This document shows, piece after piece, positions 23,678 to 30,457 of a stretch of 47,865 bases of DNA. A program made the position numbers and the translations under genes. The stretch lies in the IMG/VR virus record IMGVR_UViG_3300025132_000063, positions 1 through 47,865 of that record; one strand, given 5' to 3'. The notes beneath the pieces are model-generated. The model worked only from the letters and a program-made list of their open reading frames with translations. It searched no databases and had not been told where the DNA came from. Within the stretch, counting starts at the first letter, position 1. Each line of letters opens with the position of its first letter. The DNA is from a virus.

Positions 23678-24754
23678 ATGAGTAAACTATCCTCCCCAAG
23701 TGACTTTACCAATATTAATGCAAACTACTCACAAGGTAGAGGATTCTACACTACACACACTGATGTCTCACAGTTATTACAGATAGCAGCATTCAGTTCA
23801 AGCACTACTCCTTCTATCGCTGAAGTTGGTAATCTAATCAAAAGGGCAGAAGAAAGAGTGGATGATATTGTTGGACATTCATATCGACCAGTAATCTATC
23901 ACAACGAGTTTCATAATTTTGATTACTTTAGACAAGGTGCATATCCTGTGCAGAGGTACAAGGATTATGTTGGTTTTGTTCAACTTGAAAGAGCGGATGT
24001 TCAGAAGATAGTTAGATTAGAAGTTTGGGAAGGTGCAAAGTATGTGGATTTAGCATCTGCCACTGCTAGAATAAAAGTACCAAGTGGTCCTGAAAGCGGT
24101 GCTTGGAGAATAGTATTGGGAGTTGGAGCATATGATTTTCATCTTGATAAAGGAATAGATTTCTTCGATAACTATGGACCTAAGACAACTGCCAGTCAGA
24201 TAGCAGATGCAATCAATGAAGTCTTCCCACATAAAACTGCAAAGTTTACTGGTGAATCTTCTGCGAAGAACGTAACTGCTCAAGGAGCGAGTTCTGTAAA
24301 TATATCTGATTTCTTCTATGCTACAACCGATAGTGAAGCGGGAGATACAGTTGTAATTTCATCTTTGCTTCTAAGCGATGATGGTTCTGCTTGCACAATA
24401 ACCTCTACTGTTGGAGATGTTACTGCTTTCACTGACCATCAAGACCAAAGAAGAATGGGAGACTATTGGGTAATGGGTAAAGACGGGAAGATATTCTTTA
24501 GAAAGGAATATCCTCATCTACATTCTAATTCTATTAGGGTTGTTTATGTAACTGGTGAGTCTAGAGTTCCAGCAACCATACAAGATGCAGCGACTAAGTT
24601 GGTTGCGGCTGAAGTCATAAGACATGACGACAATTCCATCCTGATTGCCGATACAGGTTCTAACATCGACCTAAAGACAAAACATGACATTCTACTAGAG
24701 GAAGCCAATGCAATATTGAATGGTAAGAAAGATGTAATACACTTCATTATGTGA
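23678..24754 (+). CDS. Head-tail adaptor-like protein with an inserted beta domain
   Basis: A 358-residue protein. The N-terminal helical part (I-A-E-V-G-N-L-I-K-R-A-E-E-R-V-D-D-I-V-G) and the C-terminal helices (I-Q-D-A-A-T-K-L-V-A-A-E-V-I-R ... L-L-E-E-A-N-A-I-L) resemble gp6/gp15-type connector proteins, which bind under the portal. Between them, about residues 145-255, is a beta-rich domain (A-S-Q-I-A-D-A-I-N-E-V-F then V-V-I-S-S) similar in style to repeats in the LamG protein at 30458. Connectors are usually 100-150 residues, so the insertion is unusual. Start at ATG 23678, after the upstream stop; an overlapping TTG at 23672 is possible. The next genes encode neck and tail parts. Confidence 0.6.
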   Translation: MSKLSSPSDFTNINANYSQGRGFYTTHTDVSQLLQIAAFSSSTTPSIAEVGNLIKRAEERVDDIVGHSYRPVIYHNEFHNFDYFRQGAYPVQRYKDYVGFVQLERADVQKIVRLEVWEGAKYVDLASATARIKVPSGPESGAWRIVLGVGAYDFHLDKGIDFFDNYGPKTTASQIADAINEVFPHKTAKFTGESSAKNVTAQGASSVNISDFFYATTDSEAGDTVVISSLLLSDDGSACTITSTVGDVTAFTDHQDQRRMGDYWVMGKDGKIFFRKEYPHLHSNSIRVVYVTGESRVPATIQDAATKLVAAEVIRHDDNSILIADTGSNIDLKTKHDILLEEANAILNGKKDVIHFIM

Positions 24755-24758
24755 TACT

Positions 24759-24953
24759 ATGAGCGAAGAACTACGGAAATTAGATGCTCTCGAACAAAAC
24801 ATAAGAGAGTCTAGGGCGGTAATGAATGAGTTATCTATTCGTGGTGTCTCTCTAGGTATGTCTAAAAAGAAGATTGATGAAGAAGTCAGAGAGGCTTTAG
24901 TTTCTCATATGGAGAAAGTTATAGAAAAGAAGTTACAGAAAATGATTAGGTGA
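24759..24953 (+). CDS. Small helical protein (64 aa)
   Basis: A 64-residue charged helical protein (L-D-A-L-E-Q-N-I-R-E-S and V-S-H-M-E-K-V-I-E-K-K). It starts four bases after the adaptor stop and ends four bases before the next gene. Small neck-region proteins of this size occur in siphoviruses, but I recognise no family. Confidence 0.6.
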   Translation: MSEELRKLDALEQNIRESRAVMNELSIRGVSLGMSKKKIDEEVREALVSHMEKVIEKKLQKMIR

Positions 24954-24957
24954 TTGA

Positions 24958-25491
24958 ATGGATGAAGTAACTTTGATTATCAGACTTCTACAAGACAATT
25001 GGAGTTCTGCTGCATCAACCTTAGTCAGTGCTGGTGAAATTACTGTAAGTCACAATGCTACTCCTAAGTTTATTGATGTTCGCTCCATAGAACCACAAGA
25101 AGGTGGAAGAGTAGACATAGATTCTGAATCAGTAATTGTTGTCTTTGAAGACAGTGCTGCGTCATCTTATCCGACCATTGATTATGCCGTTAGAAATGAA
25201 GACTTCACATTTACCCTACATTTACGAGTTTTACATAGGCGAGATATGACCAGTAACACGTTTTCGAGAGATAGATTACAGTCACTTTATCGGATTGTCA
25301 GATATATACTTGAGAACAATTCTTTTAGGCCAACTGTCTATGCAACACCCGCCGATAACACTTCGGCGGTCTTAGGAGATGCGGATTTAATACGATTAAC
25401 ATCGAGAAGTGAAGCGAATGATAGAGGGAAAAGACTATTGGGATACAAGATTGGAGTAGAGTTAAAGCGGTTTGCAAGAGCGACAGTGTGA
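24958..25491 (+). CDS. Tail terminator / tail completion-like protein
   Basis: A 177-residue protein lying between the adaptor and the tail tube, where siphoviruses encode the tail terminator that caps the tube. The composition fits: N-terminal helix (V-T-L-I-I-R-L-L-Q-D-N-W), a beta-rich middle (V-I-V-V-F-E-D-S and F-T-F-T-L-H-L-R-V-L), a helix (D-R-L-Q-S-L-Y-R-I-V-R-Y-I-L) and a final strand (L-G-Y-K-I-G-V-E-L-K-R). The helix-strand-helix-strand layout resembles gpU-type proteins. Position carries most of the weight. Confidence 0.6.
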   Translation: MDEVTLIIRLLQDNWSSAASTLVSAGEITVSHNATPKFIDVRSIEPQEGGRVDIDSESVIVVFEDSAASSYPTIDYAVRNEDFTFTLHLRVLHRRDMTSNTFSRDRLQSLYRIVRYILENNSFRPTVYATPADNTSAVLGDADLIRLTSRSEANDRGKRLLGYKIGVELKRFARATV

Positions 25492-25501
25492 GGGAAGATA
25501 G

Positions 25502-27070
25502 ATGGTAAGTAATGAAGTGTTTGTAGGTGCTAATGCACAAGTAGGTTTTTGTCCTGAATTAGATTTGTTTTTCCCAACAGGGGATATTGATAACGCAACA
25601 AAATTGATTTTCACGTTATCCAGTGGTCAACAAGGTGACACACTATTAGTCCCTGACCTATATGCTGGATGTATGGCTAAAGTAGACCTAAACAATTCTG
25701 ACGCTCAAACAGAATACAGAACAATTGTTACTAATACTGCAAATACAATAACCTTAGATGCACCTACTACTTCAAGTGGTAGTGGTACTCACAATCTAAC
25801 TATAATGGCTTTTGGTGCTCCCGCCTATGCAAAGAAGTCAGGTAGCACTGCTCGTATTCAGTCTGATAACTGGGTAGGTCTAGTCAACACATTTACCCCA
25901 CCAAATGTAGAGGTGGAGATGAAGCAACTCAATCTAGCAGTTGCTGGTGGTAGAAACTTCGATTACCAGTACAAGGGAGCAGAGACAGTTAGTGGTGGTT
26001 CTCTAGACCTTTCATTAAACAATGGCTCTTGGCTATACTATGCTCTAGGGAAGATAACCAACCTCTCAGTTACCGCAGGTGCTAGTGGCTCAAACTCAGG
26101 TGTTAGTGGTTCACAGAACGGAATAGGATTCACTGTTGGAACTGGTAGTAGTAGAAAGGTTGTGAGAGTAATAGGACAGAACATGTATCCTGAGATATTC
26201 GATGGCTCTGACGCTTCAGGTGAAGACATAGTAAGCCCTGCTAACGTACCATTCAATGACAACGGTGCTACATTCAGTTACACGATTGACGAAGCAGACA
26301 ACGATGTTCTACCGTCCTTCGCTCTTGATGTGGTATACAGGAAGTCAGGTAGTACATCTGCTGCTTCTGCGGTAGATGCTCTTACACCAAATGAGAACAT
26401 GTACTCTAGAATCTTTACAGGTTGTCAGGTAAATAGTCTAGCAATGAACTTTGAAGAAGGGCAGGAACTCAAGTCAAGCGTAGAACTAGTAACAAGAAGA
26501 GCGTTTGATGCACCTAATGGATATCTACCATTAGGCGGAAATGGGGCTGACTTGACTGCTCCATCAAACACATCAGGTGGAAGTGGAATGCACAATTACA
26601 GTGCTACCTTAACAGACAACTACCCGTTCCTATTCTCAGATGGAAGTATCACACTATTCGGTCAGTCTATGGCTAGGGTGAAGGCTGGTTCTCTAACCAT
26701 TGCCAATAACCTAACCGGAGTTAGATATATTGGTAACTACAACAGGCAAACCATGTCTGCTCACATACCCGGACAGAGGACATACGAACTCAGCCTAACT
26801 ATGTTAATTACTGACACTAAACTTTGGGATGAGATGAGAAGTGCCAATGAATCAACTGGAACTCTACAACTCAAATTTGAGAAAGACAGTGGTGAAAAGA
26901 TAGACTTGCAATTTGCAGACTATACAATAAACTCAGTTAGTGTTCCTTTCCCTGAAGACAAGGGTGCAGTAGAAGTAGAAGTTACTGCTTCTGCTAGAAC
27001 CTTGAGTTCTTGTAATTATACTGGAAAGTGGGCTATTTACAACATCGGTGGTCAGGCAACAGGTAATTAG
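25502..27070 (+). CDS. Major tail tube protein
   Basis: A 522-residue Gly/Ser/Thr/Asn-rich, beta-dominated protein just before the chaperone/tape-measure block, the usual position of the tail tube subunit. The stretch F-T-P-P-N-V-E-V-E-M-K-Q-L near 140, then G-G-S-L-D-L-S-L-N-N-G near 160, and the later V-K-A-G-S-L-T-I-A-N-N-L-T-G-V-R near 395 read like tail-tube strands and loops. It is longer than a typical 150-300-residue tube protein, so it probably has surface-exposed extra domains (for example about 10-110 and 180-280). A hairpin with a T-rich tail follows. No sheath gene is present, consistent with a non-contractile tail. Confidence 0.75.
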   Translation: MVSNEVFVGANAQVGFCPELDLFFPTGDIDNATKLIFTLSSGQQGDTLLVPDLYAGCMAKVDLNNSDAQTEYRTIVTNTANTITLDAPTTSSGSGTHNLTIMAFGAPAYAKKSGSTARIQSDNWVGLVNTFTPPNVEVEMKQLNLAVAGGRNFDYQYKGAETVSGGSLDLSLNNGSWLYYALGKITNLSVTAGASGSNSGVSGSQNGIGFTVGTGSSRKVVRVIGQNMYPEIFDGSDASGEDIVSPANVPFNDNGATFSYTIDEADNDVLPSFALDVVYRKSGSTSAASAVDALTPNENMYSRIFTGCQVNSLAMNFEEGQELKSSVELVTRRAFDAPNGYLPLGGNGADLTAPSNTSGGSGMHNYSATLTDNYPFLFSDGSITLFGQSMARVKAGSLTIANNLTGVRYIGNYNRQTMSAHIPGQRTYELSLTMLITDTKLWDEMRSANESTGTLQLKFEKDSGEKIDLQFADYTINSVSVPFPEDKGAVEVEVTASARTLSSCNYTGKWAIYNIGGQATGN

Positions 27071-27111
27071 GAGGCGTGACCAAGTAGGTAACGCTATCCG
27101 ATTTTTATTCC

Positions 27112-27140
27112 ATCAACACGTTTGTTTGTTGATTAGTTTT
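27112..27140 (+). terminator. Terminator-like hairpin after the tail tube gene
   Basis: Seven-base-pair stem (ATCAACA / TGTTGAT) with an eight-base loop, followed by TAGTTTT. It lies in the 86-base gap between the tail tube and chaperone genes, one of the longest gaps in the window. A T-rich run (ATTTTTATT) precedes it. Confidence 0.5.
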
Positions 27141-27156
27141 GTAGGTGGAAAGAAAA

Positions 27157-27525
27157 ATGACAGAAAAAAAAATTGTAAATGATAAGAATACGCTGTTCGC
27201 AAGAGCAGCAACCGAAAGCCATCATCTCAGGGTTTCCCCTGATTCTGATGAATACCTCCAAGTTTGGGTTAAAGAACCAACTTGGTTACAGGTAGAACAG
27301 GCGTTGTCGTCTGTTATGGATGTAGATGCCCAAGGTCAAACTATGGGAATCAACCTTAACAAGATGTATCGCTTTATGGTTGAGAACTTTGTAGAAAAGA
27401 CAGAGCCTCAATTAAACACTACCGACTTGATTAGACTCAACCCCTATATTGGGGCTCAACTAAAAGAAATTCTCCCTAACCCATTTTTGGATGTTATGGG
27501 GGATGATATGGGAAACGAAAACTAG
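27157..27525 (+). CDS. Tail assembly chaperone, gpG-like
   Basis: A 122-residue acidic protein directly before the -1 frameshift site and the tape measure gene, matching the place of lambda gpG. Such proteins coat the tape measure during tail assembly and leave before completion. Features seen are a short beta part (E-Y-L-Q-V-W-V-K-E-P-T-W-L-Q-V-E-Q-A-L) and a helical C-terminus (I-G-A-Q-L-K-E-I-L-P-N-P-F-L). The ATG at 27157 follows GTAGGTGG; an in-frame start at 27145 is less well placed. Slippage at 27510-27516 would add 70 residues for a fusion of about 190. Confidence 0.8.
   Translation: MTEKKIVNDKNTLFARAATESHHLRVSPDSDEYLQVWVKEPTWLQVEQALSSVMDVDAQGQTMGINLNKMYRFMVENFVEKTEPQLNTTDLIRLNPYIGAQLKEILPNPFLDVMGDDMGNEN
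27510..27516 (+). promoter_or_regulatory. Programmed -1 ribosomal frameshift heptamer GGGAAAC
   Basis: The reading frame here is ATG GGA AAC GAA AAC TAG, so G-GGA-AAC is a perfect X-XXY-YYZ slippery site three codons before the stop. A -1 slip continues as CGA AAA CTA and stays open to 27728. Lambda uses GGGAAAG at the equivalent gpG-gpGT junction. I see no obvious strong downstream stem; lambda does not depend on one. Confidence 0.8.
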
Positions 27526-27536
27526 TTCGGAGGGCT

Positions 27537-27728
27537 TTGAAGGGTGGAAAGGTAGATGCAGTTATGGGGATGAAAATCATGCTCTATACATACTGCACCG
27601 CTTTTTCGGTAGACCCAAAAAACGCATATGAAACACCAGCACACTTAATTAAAGAAATGCTGGAAATACATGGTGAAGTGAAGAAAATAGAATCGGAGGA
27701 AATGGATAAAGTAAGAAAAGGGAAGTGA
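27537..27728 (+). CDS. gpT-like domain, read mainly as a -1 frameshift fusion with gpG
   Basis: The frame open from 27507 to 27728 encodes the T-part of the chaperone: a basic link (R-K-L-V-R-R-A-L-K-G-G-K-V-D-A-V) then helices (I-M-L-Y-T-Y-C-T-A-F-S-V-D and H-L-I-K-E-M-L-E-I-H-G-E-V). In lambda the T domain recruits tail tube subunits. Residues before 27537 are reached only after frameshifting. Independent initiation at TTG 27537 behind CGGAGGG is possible and would give 63 residues. The next gene, the tape measure, starts four bases later, which strongly supports the assignment. Confidence 0.75.
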   Translation: MKGGKVDAVMGMKIMLYTYCTAFSVDPKNAYETPAHLIKEMLEIHGEVKKIESEEMDKVRKGK

Positions 27729-27732
27729 TTAG

Positions 27733-29721
27733 TTGGGAGTAAAAGACGACATTGACGAACTCAGGAAGTCCTTCAATGAAATAGACAAATCTATTCTCGA
27801 TGGTGCTAAAGAATTCAGAACCCTTTCAGAATCCATAAGTAAAACAAATGCAGTTTTAGGTTCAAAGAATTGGCAAATTTTCTCAAGGTTCATTTCAGGA
27901 ACTCCCCTTTGGAGAATACAAAACAGAATCAAAGCAACAGTCATGTTGTTGAATGAACTGCAATTAGCAGGTGAGAAGAGAAGAACTGAACAGGCAAAGG
28001 AACTGAAGAACTTCTCCAAACTCGCTAAACTTCAAAGAGACAACGTAGGTATACAAGATAAACTGAATTCATTAAAGGAACTAGCAGGTAAAACAGACGA
28101 GAAAAGTGTAAAAGAGTACCAAAGCCAAATGGCTGCTTTGAGAGAAACCTCTGAGTTATTTGATGGTATGGTATTCAAATTAGGAGACCAAAATGATGCC
28201 ATAAAAGAAATGAGCAATCTGATAAAAAATCAAGTTGATGCAGGTAATAAACTTCAAGAACAAGCGAAAGAAACGGCGAATCTTAGAAAGAAAGAAGGAG
28301 AAGGAGAGTTTCAACATCTTGGAAGAATAATGAAATTTAAAATGAAAAGCAACAGTATGACAAAGGCATTCGCTAAATTCAAAGAAAAAACGGACAAAAA
28401 GGGTCATGCTTTCAACATGAAGACATATCAGAAAGAAATAAAACTCACTGAAAAAATGAAGAACATTGCTGCTAAGGCAGGACTAGACCCACAGGAGTTA
28501 TTGCGAAAGGACGGTTCAATGAAAGACCCAACTGCTGATAGAAATACAAAGCAAGTAGTGATGAGAAGAGGTTCTTCAGGAAAGGTACTAAACCCCAAAC
28601 AATTCAAAGCACTTCAGGACTTACACAAACTCGGAAAAAAACAGAATAGCAGAAGTAAAAAGTTCTACCGAATAATGTCTACACCCGTCAAGATGATGGG
28701 TGCGTTCTTCAAGAAAGTATTAGCATATCTGCTGAAGATGGTGTTATATGCAGCAGCATCTTTCATGAAAATGCTATTATTGTTAATGGTAACAATAGCC
28801 GCATTCAAAATGATTCAGCCATTCTTAGGCAATATCAAAGACGCTCTTGAAATAGGGGTTAAAGTTCTACTAGATGGATTAGCCTTGATATGGAGTGGTC
28901 TAAGTAAAATATGGGAAGGTGTAGGAGGAATGATAGATGGGATAATGAATTTAGACATTATGCAATTCCTTGAAGGACTATGGACCGTATTGGTAGGAAT
29001 GGCAGAGGTACTTGCTGGATTGCTACAAGTAGTATTCGGAGCAGTCATTGCTGCTGGAATAGGTTTCATATCTAGTTTGTTTAAGAGTGGTTTTGATAAA
29101 GTAGGTGGAGGCATAAAAGGAATAGCAAGTGGGATAGTCAATGTAGCCAAAGGAGTAGCAGGAGTGATAGGTGCTATCGCACTAGTCATTGGTACTATTG
29201 GTCTACTAATTGGTGCAGCGTTTGCACTTCCTGCATTGATAGTTGCAGGTATTGCCATTCTAATTTACTTAGTTATCACCAAGTTTGAAGACCAAATTGT
29301 ATGGTTTATCACTAAAATTGGTGAATTTGTTTCAACGATTAAACAATTAATTCTTGACCTTCCAAAAGGAATCGGCGATGCAATCAGAAACATTGGTGGT
29401 GGAATAAAGAAAGGAATTGGTAAAGCGTGGGGCGGTCTAAAGGGCATGGTTGGATTATCAACAGGTGGCAGGATAAAGCAAGGTGGAATGGCACTTGTTG
29501 GAGAAAAAGGACCGGAGTTAGTTACACTTCCTAGAGGGGCTCAGGTTCATTCTAATTCAAAATCTAAAGCAATGGCTTCGTCAGTTACCAATCACATCAC
29601 TGTTCAAGTCACAGGTAGAGTTGGAGCAAGTGACACAGAGATACGAGATATAGCAAATAAGGTAGCGAAGGAAATCAACTCAAGAATGAATAGAACATCA
29701 ACATCGGTGGTGAAATTTTAA
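27733..29721 (+). CDS. Tape measure protein
   Basis: Sets tail length and probably enters the cell envelope during infection. The 662 residues show a helical, Lys/Glu-rich first half, a long hydrophobic region at about 315-540 with many Gly-rich membrane-like helices (L-L-L-L-M-V-T-I-A-A-F; A-V-I-A-A-G-I-G-F-I), and the typical tape-measure C-terminal segment with G-G-M-A-L-V-G-E-K-G-P-E-L-V and L-P-R-G-A-Q-V-H near 582-605. At about 0.15 nm per residue it implies a tail near 100 nm. The TTG start follows AGTGATTAG four bases after the gpT stop. No lysozyme or peptidase domain is evident. Confidence 0.92.
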   Translation: MGVKDDIDELRKSFNEIDKSILDGAKEFRTLSESISKTNAVLGSKNWQIFSRFISGTPLWRIQNRIKATVMLLNELQLAGEKRRTEQAKELKNFSKLAKLQRDNVGIQDKLNSLKELAGKTDEKSVKEYQSQMAALRETSELFDGMVFKLGDQNDAIKEMSNLIKNQVDAGNKLQEQAKETANLRKKEGEGEFQHLGRIMKFKMKSNSMTKAFAKFKEKTDKKGHAFNMKTYQKEIKLTEKMKNIAAKAGLDPQELLRKDGSMKDPTADRNTKQVVMRRGSSGKVLNPKQFKALQDLHKLGKKQNSRSKKFYRIMSTPVKMMGAFFKKVLAYLLKMVLYAAASFMKMLLLLMVTIAAFKMIQPFLGNIKDALEIGVKVLLDGLALIWSGLSKIWEGVGGMIDGIMNLDIMQFLEGLWTVLVGMAEVLAGLLQVVFGAVIAAGIGFISSLFKSGFDKVGGGIKGIASGIVNVAKGVAGVIGAIALVIGTIGLLIGAAFALPALIVAGIAILIYLVITKFEDQIVWFITKIGEFVSTIKQLILDLPKGIGDAIRNIGGGIKKGIGKAWGGLKGMVGLSTGGRIKQGGMALVGEKGPELVTLPRGAQVHSNSKSKAMASSVTNHITVQVTGRVGASDTEIRDIANKVAKEINSRMNRTSTSVVKF

Positions 29722-30449
29722 TGGGAGTAGGAGACAATTACAACAACTTTAGCGTATGGCTAGAACTACAAAGAAGGAATGAAGAAGGCGGAGATAGAGC
29801 GGTCAATAGGATACCACTATTTGTTACTGAGGTTCAGATAGCCACATCAAAGAGTGTTCCAACTATTCCCGTTCCATTTGCAAGTATAGGAACTGGAAAG
29901 TCTGAAACATTGGCTTTCGATATGGGGCTGGCAAGCAAGACAGTTAGTTTGACAGGTGTTTTCCTGAATCAAAAACTATCAAAGAACTCAGGAGAAACAA
30001 TTGTTCATCCAACACTATCGCCCTTTGAGATGGCACAGTTGATTCACTCCTACGTTGATAGCAGTGCAGCACAGGATGACCAAGCAATGAACAAACTGAT
30101 TATCCTAATACCTAGTAGAGTAGACACTAATTTTCTACCACACACAGATACAAGTGAGTCAGATGACATAAATGCACTTCCTCAGATACCATTCACCTTT
30201 GAAAACAGAAGATACGATGAGAAATTCAAGAGAGTGGCAAATGACTACCTGCCATCTGCTCTAGAGGTAGATGAGTCACCATTAGAGGCTTTCACAAATA
30301 TGACACAAGTTGATGACTTATTAGGAATGACTGGGTTTATTCGCTCATTGAATACCACATTTAGTGGTGAACAACCGAATGAAGTTCCATTCACTCTTGA
30401 CTTTGAGATAGCCACAGTATTAGCGGAGAACCCGATTAACAGTTTGTAG
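29721..30449 (+). CDS. Tail protein after tape measure, distal-tail candidate
   Basis: A 242-residue protein whose ATG overlaps the tape measure stop as TAATG. This is the usual site of the distal tail (Dit) protein that links tube and hub. Strand-rich segments (R-I-P-L-F-V-T-E-V-Q-I-A; K-T-V-S-L-T-G-V-F-L; V-P-F-T-L-D-F-E-I-A-T-V-L) and a helical middle fit a baseplate-type component. No specific motif was recognised, so the label rests on position. Confidence 0.6.
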   Translation: MGVGDNYNNFSVWLELQRRNEEGGDRAVNRIPLFVTEVQIATSKSVPTIPVPFASIGTGKSETLAFDMGLASKTVSLTGVFLNQKLSKNSGETIVHPTLSPFEMAQLIHSYVDSSAAQDDQAMNKLIILIPSRVDTNFLPHTDTSESDDINALPQIPFTFENRRYDEKFKRVANDYLPSALEVDESPLEAFTNMTQVDDLLGMTGFIRSLNTTFSGEQPNEVPFTLDFEIATVLAENPINSL

Positions 30450-30457
30450 GGATTATT

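Noticed and set aside
28815-29258. 147-residue minus-strand frame in the tape measure gene
   Set aside because: Pro/Ile/Thr-rich antisense of Gly/Ile-rich membrane helices; no independent start signal.
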